Below, one piece after another: positions 9,119 to 18,539 of a DNA stretch of 64,000 bases; the stretch's first letter is position 1, and each line of letters starts with the position of its first letter. This stretch comes from Pirellulales bacterium. GTDB lineage: Bacteria > Planctomycetota > Planctomycetia > Pirellulales > JANQPP01. The stretch is from NCBI GenBank assembly GCA_028289405.1, contig JANQPP010000006.1:62001-126000 (forward strand), in the 5' to 3' direction. The notes beneath the pieces are model-generated. The model was not told the origin of the DNA, did no database searches, and saw only the letters and a list, made by a program, of their open reading frames with translations. Both the position numbers and the translations under genes were made by a program.

Positions 9119-10147
9119 TCACGCGACGCGTCGGTCAGTTCCTTCGAGCGCTGCGGGCTGGGGCGGAAGTGGTCGTGTTTCAGGACGACCACCAGGTCGG
9201 CGGATTTTGCCGAGAAGTCGCCGCAGGCGAATCCATGGCCGGGACCGCCGAGGATGGACCTGAATTGCCGTATCGCCAGTGACGAGTTCTTCTTCGCCGT
9301 AAATCTGCACGGCATCCGCCACGGCGCACTCCAGTTCTTGGCGTGCCCGTTCCCGGAGGTTGGGAATGCGGGCCATCACCGCCGCGCACAGCTCGATGCG
9401 GGAATAGACCTCGCGTAAAGGCTCCGCGAGCAGCCGAGACGTGGCCGAGTTTTCATGCACCCGGTACGCGACTAGCGGCTCAGGCAGGTAGTGAAACTTT
9501 CCTCGCTGGGAGAGCGCCAACCACAACACCCAATCCTCGTATTGGAACAGTTGCGGCATGGCGAGGCGGATGTTTTGCAAGGCTTTTCGCCGAACCATCA
9601 CGCTGGAATTACAGACGGGATTGCGGCGGAGGGCATCGGCCCGCGTGTGAAAGGTGTAGGTTCGTGTACGGCTACCCGCCGTATCGAAATGAGCCTGCTG
9701 TAGTGTGACGTGCTCGGAATCGTTTCCTTTGGCCAGCACCGCAGTGTGGCATAGGACGCATTCCGGCTGGTTTCGCAAGGCGGAGACTTGTCGCTCGATC
9801 TTTTCTGGGAAAAACACATCGTCCGCATCGAGGAACGCCACGAATTCACCACGAGCCCGGTCCACGCCGCGTTGTCTAGCTCGGCTCACGCCTCGGGGAG
9901 TGCCAGGTTGCACAGGGAGTACGCGAAGGCGGGCGTCCTGATCGGCAAAGCGAGTAGCGATGGCCAGCGATTCGTCGGTCGAGCCATCATCGACGATCAG
10001 CAGTTCCCAGTCGGAAACCGTCTGGGCTTGCACCGATGCCACGCACTGCTCAATAAACCGTGCCGCGTTGTACATGGGCACCACGACACTGACCGTGGGC
10101 GGGTGCGCTGGGTCGCCTGCGGATAGCACCTCGGCCTCCGTTGTCAT
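9119..10147 (-). CDS. Glycosyltransferase family 2
   Basis: Starting at the ATG at 10147, which overlaps the TGA of the upstream gene (ATGA), this is a 342-aa GT2 enzyme. The N-terminus shows the canonical VSVVVPMYNAARFIEQCVAS strand-helix and the nucleotide-binding LLIVDDGSTDES motif. The DxD is in FVAFLDADDVFFPEKI. It is cytoplasmic or membrane-associated, with a basic, Pro/Arg-rich C-terminal tail (about 295-342). It belongs to the glycan operon with the DUF115-like and GT8-like genes. Confidence 0.9.
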   Translation of the reverse strand: MTTEAEVLSAGDPAHPPTVSVVVPMYNAARFIEQCVASVQAQTVSDWELLIVDDGSTDESLAIATRFADQDARLRVLPVQPGTPRGVSRARQRGVDRARGEFVAFLDADDVFFPEKIERQVSALRNQPECVLCHTAVLAKGNDSEHVTLQQAHFDTAGSRTRTYTFHTRADALRRNPVCNSSVMVRRKALQNIRLAMPQLFQYEDWVLWLALSQRGKFHYLPEPLVAYRVHENSATSRLLAEPLREVYSRIELCAAVMARIPNLRERARQELECAVADAVQIYGEEELVTGDTAIQVHPRRSRPWIRLRRLLGKIRRPGGRPETRPLPPQPAALEGTDRRVA

Positions 10148-10980
10148 GCTGACTTCCTTTCGCGGTGGCCGAACCAGGTATCCAAGGAGCGGCAGGGGAA
10201 AACATCGAGCCGTGTTTGCCGCGAAGCGTTCCAGATTTGAATTCCGTGCCGCTGGGCGTAATCGGCCGCCCGTTGAAACGCGGCCCGTTGCATGTCCAGG
10301 CGGGGCATGGTCCAGGTTTCCCCAGGCTTTCGGTAGTCGGGATGAAAATGGTTCGTTTCGCCTGAGCCTTTCAACACCTCGCCATGGATGCATGCCCCGT
10401 GCGTTTGCTGGGGCACATCGAAGTGAAAATCGATGCCGAGCAGGATGATTTCCCGCAGGCCCAAAAAAGCGGCCAGTTGCAGTTGCGTGAACACCACCGA
10501 ATAGCCGCCATAGGCGCCGTGAAACAAATCGGCGGAGAAGCCTTGTTCGTGGGCAGGACGTTCGTGAATCCAGGTGATGTCCGCATCGCCGGCGAATTCA
10601 TTCCGGACAGTCCACCCGAACAGTTTACACAGGGACAGTTCTCGAATCGTATGGCGATTGTTCCGAGCCACCAGGATATCGGTCACCGAATAATAGGTGG
10701 GCCGCCACGTCGTCTGATCGAAAGCCAAAAACACCTTGTTCGAGGCGAAGGTGATTTCGCATTGCAGCGCGTCCAAATCGGCGATGCTCAGGCTCGGCCC
10801 GTTGCCAATGACAAACCCTCGCTGGCCGTAATGTCTGTTCCGGAGTCGCGCAAGGCGGCGGCTGTTTTCGGACAGAGGCAGACCCCATTGGCTCAAGCAG
10901 CGATCCCCGCGCGAAAGCTCATGCCGCAAGCGCCTTCGACCTCTTTCCCAGAGTCCCGGTTTCACGTTCGCCGTGGTCAT
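10144..10980 (-). CDS. DUF115/6-hydroxymethylpterin pyrophosphokinase MptE-like protein in a glycan operon
   Basis: This 278-aa protein from the ATG at 10980 begins with a basic helical region. It then has GFVIGNGPSLSIADLDAL, the signature of the DUF115/MptE-like fold that occurs in many glycan and flagellin-glycosylation loci. The conserved ILLGIDFHFDVP segment and a C-terminal Rossmann-like half support this. Bacterial relatives have been proposed as sialic or related sugar transferases (Maf-like). The CMP-sugar synthetase-like gene in this operon makes a CMP-sugar-using role possible, but this is inference. Its stop overlaps the GT2 start by 4 bp. Confidence 0.7.
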   Translation of the reverse strand: MTTANVKPGLWERGRRRLRHELSRGDRCLSQWGLPLSENSRRLARLRNRHYGQRGFVIGNGPSLSIADLDALQCEITFASNKVFLAFDQTTWRPTYYSVTDILVARNNRHTIRELSLCKLFGWTVRNEFAGDADITWIHERPAHEQGFSADLFHGAYGGYSVVFTQLQLAAFLGLREIILLGIDFHFDVPQQTHGACIHGEVLKGSGETNHFHPDYRKPGETWTMPRLDMQRAAFQRAADYAQRHGIQIWNASRQTRLDVFPCRSLDTWFGHRERKSA

Positions 10981-11015
10981 TATGGCTTTTTTCTTTCGGC
11001 GAGTAACGGCTCGAA

Positions 11016-11951
11016 TTACAATTCGATGCCCAGCCCGCGCAACAAATTGACGATACACATGGCGTGCACTCGTTCGTTGGCGGAGTGTACGTTGTTCGCG
11101 TTGTGGCTACCTAGAATGACCTGCGGCATCGACGTGAGTGGATGCCCCTCGGGCGGCGGTTCTTGTTCGTAGACATCCAACGCCGCTCCGGCCAACCGCT
11201 GGTCGCGCAAAGCCGTCACTAATGCGGCTTCATGCACCAAGGGACCTCGGGCCACATTGAGCAGGCAGGCGGTGGGTTTCATCCGCGCCAACTCGGCGGC
11301 GCCGATCAGATGATGATTCTCCGCGGTCAAACTGCAAGCCAGGCACAGAAAATCGGCTTGCGCCAGCACGTGATCGAATGGCTGAAACGTGACCCCTTCG
11401 ACAGGGGGCATCTGTTCCATGCGGAAATCGTAAGCCACGACCGGCATGTCGAAGGCGATGGCCCGCCGCGCGATCGCCTGCCCGATGGCGCCAAAACCAA
11501 TGAGCCCCAGAGCCTGGCCGGCCAAACCGACGCTGGGAATTTTCGGCCACTCCCCTTGTCGCACGGCCCGGTCGATGACATGCAACTGCCGGCTCCACAT
11601 CAAAATGTAGCCGAGGCAAACCTCCGCCACCGCCGAGGCGAACGCGCCCGGCGTGTTGAAAACTTGGATATCGAGCCGGCGTGCCGCTTCCAGGTCGATG
11701 GCGTCCAGCCCCACGCCCCATTTGCTGATGACTTGCAGTCGCGGCAGCCAAGCCTGCATCACGCGCTCGGAGAACTGGTCATCGCCGGCAATCACGCCGT
11801 CAAACTTTCCGGCCAGCGGCAGCAGCTCTTCTTCCGTGAGGAATTGCCGCGCGGCATGGAAGGTCGCGTGGACGCCGTGACGCTTCAGCCACTCCGCGAA
11901 ACGAGATTGGTCCCCCTGCATCATCAGGCTCGAGACCAGAACTTCTTTCAT
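11016..11951 (-). CDS. D-2-hydroxyacid dehydrogenase (phosphoglycerate dehydrogenase-like)
   Basis: This 311-aa protein has the two-domain D-2-hydroxyacid dehydrogenase layout. The NAD motif is LGLIGFGAIGQAIARR (about residue 148). The catalytic arginine is in CLLNVARGPLVHE and the glutamate in ALDVYEQEPPP. The catalytic histidine falls in ILGSHNANNVHSA, where most relatives have SPHxGG. It lies 35 bp upstream of the DUF115-like gene on the same strand. Within a glycan locus it may supply a hydroxy-/oxo-acid precursor or act on a sugar acid; the substrate is not determined. Confidence 0.85.
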   Translation of the reverse strand: MKEVLVSSLMMQGDQSRFAEWLKRHGVHATFHAARQFLTEEELLPLAGKFDGVIAGDDQFSERVMQAWLPRLQVISKWGVGLDAIDLEAARRLDIQVFNTPGAFASAVAEVCLGYILMWSRQLHVIDRAVRQGEWPKIPSVGLAGQALGLIGFGAIGQAIARRAIAFDMPVVAYDFRMEQMPPVEGVTFQPFDHVLAQADFLCLACSLTAENHHLIGAAELARMKPTACLLNVARGPLVHEAALVTALRDQRLAGAALDVYEQEPPPEGHPLTSMPQVILGSHNANNVHSANERVHAMCIVNLLRGLGIEL

Positions 11952-12003
11952 GCCGACGGTGCCCCCGGTTTGGCCACTGCTTGCGGTGTTCCCTCGAAGG
12001 TAA

Positions 12004-12699
12004 TCAAGCGCAGCGCCGCTCGTCGGCAGCTTGGAAATCTTGCACCAGTGGCAACAGCGCCTCGGCCAGCCGGAGATCTTCCTCCGTCTTGATCACGTGC
12101 CCGGAGATGCGGTCCACCGGGAAGAAGCCGACCCGCCCGGCGTACGTCGCGCAGGCTTGTGCCTCGTAGGCTTTGAGGTACGCCGCGGCCCGCCAGCCGG
12201 TGATGCTCCAGGTGATGCGCTGCACGGGCTGCAAATCCTGTGAATTCGTCTTTTCCGCGAACGAGAAGTTGACCGGCTGCCCCTCAAGGGCGCATTCGAT
12301 CTGCTCGGGAATGTAGCTCAGCACGGCATCGAACTGCTCTCGCCGCGTAAACTCCACGAATTCGGCAACTTGCCGGGCAGTCAACAAAGGGGCGATGCTG
12401 TGGACTTGAAACACATATTCGCAGGGGTGCTTCGTCAGGAATTCGTACACGAACTGTTCGCTGGTCGCGGAGTTCGAACCGAGCGCCTCCGGCCTTTGAT
12501 GAAAGCCGGCCCCTTCCTGGCGAGCAATTTCCGCGAATGCCGGATGCTCCGAATTGAGCCACACCTCGTCGAACACGCCGGCTGCTCGGCATTTGCGAAT
12601 CGCCCGGGCCACCAAGGGCACGCCATTCAGTTCGCGGAGGTTCTTTTGCTTGAGACGCTGGCTTCCCATGCGGGCGGGAATCATGGCCAAAATCGACAT
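12004..12699 (-). CDS. CMP-sugar synthetase (acylneuraminate cytidylyltransferase-like)
   Basis: This is a 231-aa nucleotidyltransferase from the ATG at 12699. The N-terminus ILAMIPARMGSQRLKQKNLRE matches the CTP-binding P-loop (A-R-x-G-S-x-R-x-x-x-K-N) of NeuA/KdsB-like CMP-sugar synthetases. Those enzymes activate sialic, legionaminic or Kdo-type sugars as CMP donors. VFQVHSIAPLLTARQV is the expected substrate loop, where classical NeuA has LQPTSPLR. The departure suggests a non-sialic nonulosonic or other acidic sugar. It is in the glycan operon, 52 bp before the dehydrogenase. Confidence 0.8.
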   Translation of the reverse strand: MSILAMIPARMGSQRLKQKNLRELNGVPLVARAIRKCRAAGVFDEVWLNSEHPAFAEIARQEGAGFHQRPEALGSNSATSEQFVYEFLTKHPCEYVFQVHSIAPLLTARQVAEFVEFTRREQFDAVLSYIPEQIECALEGQPVNFSFAEKTNSQDLQPVQRITWSITGWRAAAYLKAYEAQACATYAGRVGFFPVDRISGHVIKTEEDLRLAEALLPLVQDFQAADERRCA

Positions 12700-12859
12700 G
12701 GGCCGTCCTTTGCCTAGTTTGTCGATGTGGGTTGGTACTCTTCGCGGCAGGGGCCACGATCGGGCGACTATCGTATCCCGACGGAACCCGAGGAACAATG
12801 CGAATTTGTTGGCCTGTGGAAGACTGGAAAATCGCCGTCGTGGCCTGCTTGATGGATTG

Positions 12860-13702
12860 CTAGACGACGCGGACCTTGCGGCAGACAAACCAGAGTGTCG
12901 GTCCAAGCCACTGCGTGAGAAGCAATTTGTCCAGAGTACGGGCCATGGCAGGACTCATCGTCCCAACGGACAAGAGGTCGAATTGTAATCGCCACAGCCG
13001 CGACTGATAGCCGCTGACAATGGGCAACAAACCACAACCCTTGAACAGTTCCGTGGCTCGGAAATGGCTGTAGCGACGCTGATGATACTCCTGTTTCCCG
13101 CTCACGCGCCGCTTCCATTCGGCCACCGACCAGCGGTTGGGAAGGTAAGTAATCACCAGGATGCCTCCCGGCTTCAGCACGCGGCGAACTTCCTTTAGAG
13201 ATTCGTACTCTAGGACAACATGCTCCAGCACGCCTGATCCGATCACCACGTCGAAAAAGTCGGAGTCGTACGGCAACTGATATTCGTGATCGAGCTTTGC
13301 GTAATTCAGGCCCGCGAATTGATGAAAGGCCGCGAATTTGTCGGCGTCCTCCAAATCGCAGCCCAACAATTCGAGGGCGTCTCCGAACTCGTGCCGCAAC
13401 AAACAACTATCGGGAGCATGCCGGCACCCCCAATCCAATACCTTTCCGCCACGCGGCAGATGTTGGCGATAGTGCTGGTAAGTCAGAACTTGTCCCGCGA
13501 TCCACTTGGGACTGCCGTGCTCGCTGAGATAGGCATTGGCGGGGTCGGCAGCCGCTTGCTGGCGATAGAGTTCCGCGAGAACAGAGGCCAACCGCTGCCG
13601 ATCGGCAAGGAGTTGACTGCGGCTCTGTTTGTGGTGTTGCACGCGCCGCTCCGCGATTTGTACGAATCCCGTTTGCCAAAACGTGGAAGGGGCCCCCTTC
13701 AC
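12860..13702 (-). CDS. Class I SAM-dependent methyltransferase
   Basis: This 280-aa protein has the SAM-binding motif I VLDWGCRHAPDS (about residue 87) and the acidic post-I residue in LLGCDLEDADKF. Motif II is DFFDVVIGSGVLEHV, and motif III is VLKPGGILVITYLPNRWS, a Methyltransf_11 pattern. The C-terminal approximately 90 residues are variable and probably recognise the substrate. It is the first gene of the glycan operon on this strand and is divergent from the inositol-phosphatase gene, with a 137-bp gap that probably holds both promoters. Confidence 0.85.
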   Translation of the reverse strand: MKGAPSTFWQTGFVQIAERRVQHHKQSRSQLLADRQRLASVLAELYRQQAAADPANAYLSEHGSPKWIAGQVLTYQHYRQHLPRGGKVLDWGCRHAPDSCLLRHEFGDALELLGCDLEDADKFAAFHQFAGLNYAKLDHEYQLPYDSDFFDVVIGSGVLEHVVLEYESLKEVRRVLKPGGILVITYLPNRWSVAEWKRRVSGKQEYHQRRYSHFRATELFKGCGLLPIVSGYQSRLWRLQFDLLSVGTMSPAMARTLDKLLLTQWLGPTLWFVCRKVRVV

Positions 13703-13839
13703 GTTGACCGGGAGGCATGTTATCGGCTAGGGAGTCACGGCCCCAGAGCAATCGAATAACCGGGCAAATTTCGCCAATCAGGGCCAGCCAGTTCATCCGC
13801 TGGATTGGAATCGTTAACTCGCGTTTTTCCCCCCAAAAA

Positions 13840-14697
13840 ATGATGCTAGACCCTCACGAAGCCGCCGACATGCCCCGCTTCTCCGACAGTGACTGGGCAA
13901 CTTGGACTCGCTTTGGCGAGAATTTCGTCCAACAGACCGACAATTGGCTGCGGAAAAAAATGGGAACCGTGGAGACCTACGGCAAAGGCCGGGGAGATGT
14001 GCTTACCGAGGCCGATTTACAGATAGAGGAACGCTTTGCCGCATCCTTGCCCAGCCAATTCATCGATCACGCATTTTTTTCGGAAGAGCGCTGGAACAAC
14101 ACGCGACCCCAGGAATTTACCTGGGTGCTCGATCCGGTGGACGGGACGGTCAACTTCGCCGCCGAGATTCCTTTTTTCGGGGTTTCGCTAGCCCTCATGC
14201 ACCAAGGCTATCCGCTGTTGGGCTGGGTAACCAATACAATCAGCGGGGAAGTATTCCATGCCCGACGGGGTGCCGGAGTCTGGGTGAATGGAAAGCCCGT
14301 TCCCAAACCGGTGGAAAGCGGTCTCGCTAGGCCCATCGTGCTCAGCAGTGGGCTCGTGCAACTTCTACTCAAACAGAATCATGGAGAGGCGCTCCTGCAT
14401 CTAATTCAGCGGCTGGGTAAATTTCGGAACATGGGGTCCCAGGCAATTCATCTCTGCTACGCGGGATTGGGGAGACTGCGGATCAACGCGAACCTGGAGG
14501 CCAAGCTCTGGGACGATGCCGCTGGGGCTTTGTTTGTGATGGAGTGTGGCGGCCATTATTCCGACTTGAAGGATCAGGCAATTTTCCCTCTCGCGGGAGA
14601 TCACCCTGGCTGGCAAGGAAAGTCGATCGGCTCGCTATCCGGCGAGGCCGAAGCGTGTGGAATTCTTCTAGACCTCGCGCGCCAGGCTTTGGTATAA
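13840..14697 (+). CDS. Inositol monophosphatase family sugar-phosphate phosphatase
   Basis: This is 285 aa from the first of two adjacent ATGs (13840, 13843). An upstream in-frame extension to 13717 would have no family support. The Mg2+-binding motif A is WVLDPVDGTVNFAAEIPFF, and the metal-site Glu lies in FFSEERW. The C-terminal motif B reads LEAKLWDDAAGALFVMECGG (W-D-x-A-A-G). Family members hydrolyse inositol phosphate, histidinol phosphate, FBP or PAP. The next gene (Gfo/Idh) and the facing glycan operon suggest a sugar phosphate. Confidence 0.88.
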   Translation: MMLDPHEAADMPRFSDSDWATWTRFGENFVQQTDNWLRKKMGTVETYGKGRGDVLTEADLQIEERFAASLPSQFIDHAFFSEERWNNTRPQEFTWVLDPVDGTVNFAAEIPFFGVSLALMHQGYPLLGWVTNTISGEVFHARRGAGVWVNGKPVPKPVESGLARPIVLSSGLVQLLLKQNHGEALLHLIQRLGKFRNMGSQAIHLCYAGLGRLRINANLEAKLWDDAAGALFVMECGGHYSDLKDQAIFPLAGDHPGWQGKSIGSLSGEAEACGILLDLARQALV

Positions 14698-14831
14698 AGT
14701 CTCGCTTGGTAACGAGCCGCAAACTCCCGCATAAGTTCCATAAAGCGCGAAAGTTCTCCGGCGGTTCGGTCGAAAACCTGAAAGTACGTAATGATTTCGC
14801 CGCTTCGCGGCAGATATTTCGCTATCCAAGG

Positions 14832-15932
14832 ATGGGGCACAGCGAATACGTGAACAGCGAATTCCCGCACGCGGCAATCAATGGACCCGGCCCGGCCTCA
14901 GAACGGCCAGTGCGTTTCGGCATCGTGGGTATGGGCCGTGTCGGTGCGCGCCGCGCGGAATGTCTCCAAAAAATGTCTGACACGCGGCTGACCAGCATCT
15001 GCGATCTGGATCCGCAAATAGCCGACCAGTGGCTAGGTTACGCCTTCAGCACGGACTACCGCACCGTCACTCGGGGACCTGTCGATGCCGTGGTGGTGTG
15101 TGCCTACAATCACGTCGCGGCCCAGATCGCGATCGATGCGCTCGCCCATGGCAAACACGTCTTCTGTGAAAAACCGCCCGGGCGAAACCGACATGAAGTC
15201 GAAGCCATGCGGACGGCGGCGAACCAGAGCCCGGGCAGCAAGCTGAAATTCGGCTTCAATCATCGCTATCACGGCTCCGTGCACGAAGCGAAGCGGATCA
15301 TCGATTCTGGCGATTTGGGGCGAGTGTTGTGGCTCCGCGGCGCCTATGGCAAATCGGGCGGAGTGCACTTTGCCCACGAATGGCGTAACCAACGCGAATT
15401 ATCAGGTGGCGGCATCCTCTTGGACCAGGGGATTCATATGGTAGACCTGTGCCGCTACTTGGGGGGCGATTACGAACATATCCAAAGCCACGTGACAACT
15501 GCGTTCTGGGATGTCGATGTGGAGGATAATGCCTTCGCGATCCTTTCCAGTTCTGCCGGGCCGGTGGCCATGCTGCACTCTTCGGCCACGCAGTGGAAGC
15601 ACCGTTTCGAATTGGAAATCTGCCTGGAACGCGGATACCTGAGACTGGAAGGCATCCTCAGCGGTTCCCGTAGCTACGGCGAGGAGACTCTGACCATCGG
15701 CCTCCGTGAATTTGAAAACGAAGCTCCTTCTCCGGGGCGGCCGCGTGAACAAATTCTCCGCTTCACGCAGGATACTTCCTGGAGCCGGGAGTTGCGAGAC
15801 TTCGTACGAGACATCCGGCAAGATCGCGCCGTCGTTTCGGGCAACGTCGAAGACGCACTCCGTACCATGGTTCTGATTGATTCAATCTACTCTCACGGCC
15901 GATTGACCGTGCCACATCGTCAAGCCGCATGA
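14832..15932 (+). CDS. Gfo/Idh/MocA family oxidoreductase (cytoplasmic)
   Basis: The ATG at 14832 gives 366 aa without a signal sequence. The reading frame continues upstream to 14544 but that part overlaps the phosphatase gene. The Rossmann motif is FGIVGMGRVGARRAE. The conserved HVFCEKPPGRNRHE has EKP, with Pro replacing the usual Leu/Met after it. FNHRYHGSVHEAK and GGGILLDQGIHMVDL (Asp/His pair) complete the active site. The layout resembles nucleotide-sugar or N-acetylsugar 3-dehydrogenases. It overlaps the FAH-like gene by 4 bp (ATGA), so the two products are probably made together. Confidence 0.88.
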   Translation: MGHSEYVNSEFPHAAINGPGPASERPVRFGIVGMGRVGARRAECLQKMSDTRLTSICDLDPQIADQWLGYAFSTDYRTVTRGPVDAVVVCAYNHVAAQIAIDALAHGKHVFCEKPPGRNRHEVEAMRTAANQSPGSKLKFGFNHRYHGSVHEAKRIIDSGDLGRVLWLRGAYGKSGGVHFAHEWRNQRELSGGGILLDQGIHMVDLCRYLGGDYEHIQSHVTTAFWDVDVEDNAFAILSSSAGPVAMLHSSATQWKHRFELEICLERGYLRLEGILSGSRSYGEETLTIGLREFENEAPSPGRPREQILRFTQDTSWSRELRDFVRDIRQDRAVVSGNVEDALRTMVLIDSIYSHGRLTVPHRQAA

Positions 15933-16810
15933 CATCGATTCAAGGCATCGCGCGAATTGAAGATGCAGAGGGAAAGCCTCGCCTGGCCTTGCTCCGCGCC
16001 GACGGTACTTGGCACGTTGCCCTCCTTGAAAGCACGTTGGCGCAAGTCCTGCGGAATATCGATGAGTCCAGCGACATTCGGTCCGTTCTAGCAACGCTCG
16101 CCGAATGTGCCACTCCGCTCGACGATACGCCAAACTCGCCGAAGTGGCTCGCACCGGTGGACTTGCAGGAATGCTGGGGGGCGGGTGCCACCTACCGCGT
16201 CGAACCGGCGGATCTGGAGACGATGCGACGCGACCGCCCGCCTTATGCCGCCGCGTACGAGGCGGATCGGCCGCTGCTGTTTTTCAAGGCGGCTCCGGGA
16301 CGGGTTGCTCCGCCCGATACTTGGATCGCTATCCGTCCCAGATCGCGACAAACCATTCCCGAAGCGGAAATTGCCATCCTGATCAGTCCGGGCGGACACG
16401 TCGTAGCGGCTACGCTGGCTAACGACGTCACTGCTCTCGACCTGGAACTCGAGAACAGCCTCTACCAGCCGCAAGCCAAGGTCTTCGACCATTCGCTAGC
16501 CCTGGGGCCGTATTGGAATTTCGGCGATTCGCTGGCCGATATTTTGGGGACTCCCTTCACCTGCCGGGTGCAGCGGAGCGGAGAAACCGTGCTTGAGCAG
16601 ACTGTCGATCCGGCGCGGCTCACCCGCTCTACCGATGTCTTGGCCGCCTATCTGTCGGAAGCGACGACGTTTCACGACGGCGCGGTCCTGCTCACCGGCG
16701 GTGGAGCATCAGTGCCGCCCGGTTTCGCTTTGGCGGAAGGGGACCAGATCGTGATGGAACATCCGCTCTTGGGGACTCTGGTCAGCCGGGCCGAAGCTCC
16801 GCAAAAGTGA
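15929..16810 (+). CDS. Fumarylacetoacetate hydrolase (FAH) family protein
   Basis: This 293-aa protein has the FAH C-terminal domain layout. Candidate metal ligands are the Glu residues in IPEAEIAILI (E-x-E) and the Asp in TLANDVTALDLE, preceded by LFFKAAPGRVAPP. The family hydrolyses, decarboxylates or dehydrates beta-keto or 2-keto acids, including 2-keto-3-deoxy sugar acids. Translation is coupled to the upstream oxidoreductase by an ATGA overlap. That makes an oxidative sugar degradation pair plausible (dehydrogenase, then 2-keto-3-deoxy acid processing). The substrate is inference. Confidence 0.8.
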   Translation: MTSIQGIARIEDAEGKPRLALLRADGTWHVALLESTLAQVLRNIDESSDIRSVLATLAECATPLDDTPNSPKWLAPVDLQECWGAGATYRVEPADLETMRRDRPPYAAAYEADRPLLFFKAAPGRVAPPDTWIAIRPRSRQTIPEAEIAILISPGGHVVAATLANDVTALDLELENSLYQPQAKVFDHSLALGPYWNFGDSLADILGTPFTCRVQRSGETVLEQTVDPARLTRSTDVLAAYLSEATTFHDGAVLLTGGGASVPPGFALAEGDQIVMEHPLLGTLVSRAEAPQK

Positions 16811-16843
16811 AGCAACGAACCGCATCCCAGCCGGCGGGCCGGG

Positions 16844-16872
16844 TTGACGGACCGGCGGGAAGCAAGTTATAG
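16844..16872 (+). promoter_or_regulatory. Sigma70-like promoter of tRNA-Glu
   Basis: TTGACG at 16844-16849 is followed after 17 bp by TTATAG at 16867-16872. The pair lies about 40 bp before the tRNA-Glu 5' end, the expected distance for a tRNA promoter. Confidence 0.5.
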
Positions 16873-16913
16873 GTTAGAACAGTATCGGTGGGGCCGCAGT
16901 CCCCCCAGATTCC

Positions 16914-16985
16914 GGCCCCTTCGTCTAGTGGTTAGGACACAGGCCTTTCACGCCTGCAACACGGGTTCGAATCCCGTAGGGGTCA
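16914..16985 (+). tRNA. tRNA-Glu (anticodon UUC)
   Basis: A full cloverleaf can be drawn. The acceptor GGCCCCT (16914-16920) pairs with AGGGGTC (16978-16984), with one G-T pair. The anticodon stem CAGGC/GCCTG encloses loop CTTTCAC with anticodon TTC at 16947-16949. The T arm has GGTTCGAATCC. The discriminator base is A at 16985, and CCA is not encoded. No repeated tRNA end was seen nearby, so this tRNA does not appear to host an element. Confidence 0.95.
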
Positions 16986-17060
16986 TTTTTTCTCTCTTCC
17001 TCCCGCCCGGCGGCTGCGCATTTCCGCGCTGTCGCTCCTCCCGACCGCTATTCGCTTCGG

Positions 17061-18083
17061 CTACGGCAATTCCGGCATTTCCCCGCCGTCGTGAATGCCG
17101 CCCAGCGCGTAGAGCGTGTTCTCATCGATGCCGGGGGAGATCGTCCGCACCGAGCCATCCGCGTAGCAGAAATGAATCAGCCCCGGATGGTCGCTGTTGA
17201 ACTTTGGAATAATCCAATGCAGGGGATGATAGCGGCCGTCCAAAACGCCGTCCTTGAGCCACAGCGCTCCCGAACCCATCCAGGTGTGCACCGACCGCAC
17301 GATTTCCATCTCCCGTTTGCCTGGAACCCGGTAGAGCGTCTCCAACCCCACCGATTCGCCGAAGAGAAATGTATTCGTTGTACCGTCGACGATATCGGCG
17401 ATGCGCGTCTTGGATCGGTTCGTGAACACGCCTTGATAGTGGTCGACATGCGGCAGTCCCACGCGTCCCGCTCTTCCGGCGCAGCCCACATAGTCGGTGC
17501 GCCCGTATGTACGCAAGTCTGTCGTACCTAGTGGGAATTCGCGCAGGTCGATTGCCGCTTCAAACGAGGCATCGTCGAGGCGATTTTGAAAGCTATTAAA
17601 GAACGTGTAAAAGAGATCCGCTTCGCGATGGGAATCGCTGGAAGGGCAGATGAGGGATTCGATTTTGTTGTCGGTAATTGGCCGAATGCGGTAGCCCGCC
17701 CATGGAATCCACCCGGCGCGCGTATCGACCACGTTGATGTTGAGGATGTCAGGATTCGCGTGTTGGATGGCGTCGTAAATGGCCTGCTGTTCCATGTGCG
17801 GCAGCAGGAACGCGAGCGCGCCGGCCCAACTCGGGTCCGTGGTCGGGTCATTTGACGACTTGATGAGGAGATTGTTGCCCAAATACCCGGGCGGAAAGCG
17901 ATTGTGCAGCGCATGAAAGGCGTGTGCGGCGAGGCCGACTTGCCGCAGGTTGCTCTTGCACTGCGCTTGCCGTCCCGCCTCTCGCGCGGATTGGATCGCC
18001 GGCAAGAGCAGCGCGATGAGCACGCCGATCACCGCCATGACGACGAGGAGTTCGACTAGCGTCATGCCAGGGCGTTTTATCAT
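17061..18083 (-). CDS. DUF1559 prepilin-like protein
   Basis: I chose the ATG at 18083 (340 aa) because AGGAGG lies 8 bp upstream and the sequence then begins with a type IV prepilin-like motif. That motif is [23 protein letters not shown], with the expected Glu at position +5 after the cleavage Gly. A long pseudopilin helix follows. The DUF1559 family is strongly expanded in Planctomycetes, and the C-terminal H-x-G-x2-x-F-C-Y-A-D-G-S-V motif is its hallmark. The protein is probably processed by a prepilin peptidase and sits at the envelope; its role is not known. Confidence 0.92.
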   Translation of the reverse strand: MIKRPGMTLVELLVVMAVIGVLIALLLPAIQSAREAGRQAQCKSNLRQVGLAAHAFHALHNRFPPGYLGNNLLIKSSNDPTTDPSWAGALAFLLPHMEQQAIYDAIQHANPDILNINVVDTRAGWIPWAGYRIRPITDNKIESLICPSSDSHREADLFYTFFNSFQNRLDDASFEAAIDLREFPLGTTDLRTYGRTDYVGCAGRAGRVGLPHVDHYQGVFTNRSKTRIADIVDGTTNTFLFGESVGLETLYRVPGKREMEIVRSVHTWMGSGALWLKDGVLDGRYHPLHWIIPKFNSDHPGLIHFCYADGSVRTISPGIDENTLYALGGIHDGGEMPELP

Positions 18084-18203
18084 CCGGCCCTCCTTGTGGT
18101 AGGTGCCGCGTTTGTTTATGCCGCCTCGTTTATCCTTTCGCGCCGGCCCGTCATGATACCTCGTCTGGCTTGAATCGCGAAATCTTTTCGCGCCGTGCCA
18201 CAT

Positions 18204-18539
18204 CCATTGCGGCCGTCCCGCGATCGGTACGCTCTACGTGAATTTGACAGAAATCGATCATATTCCGATAGAATCCTCTCACGCTTTATCGACGTCGCAT
18301 CGTCTTCCAGACCCACCAGCCGTCTCATGCGAGCTGCCAAACGCTGTTTCTGCCAGATTTAAGGCACAAAAATGCGATATTTCGCCAGAAACACGTCGCG
18401 CTATGGAGCATTCGTGGAAATAAACCTTTATTTTTTGAAGGAATTCATTGATTATTTAAAAATTTGCGGTAAACTTGACCGTGGAATTGGGGCAATTTGT
18501 GCGGTCCAAGGCCGTCGCCGAGTGGCTTGAGGGAAAGCC
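18204..18539. other. Intergenic region upstream of the BMC operon
   Basis: No credible gene was found here. The segment 18418-18480 is visibly more AT-rich than its surroundings and holds a candidate promoter. The last bases carry a GAGGGA ribosome-site-like sequence just before the TTG start at 18540. Confidence 0.5.
18448..18475 (+). promoter_or_regulatory. Candidate sigma70 promoter of the BMC operon
   Basis: TTGATT (18448-18453) and TAAACT (18470-18475) are separated by 16 bp within an AT-rich stretch, 65 bp before the regulator start. The match is moderate and was chosen by eye. Confidence 0.35.
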
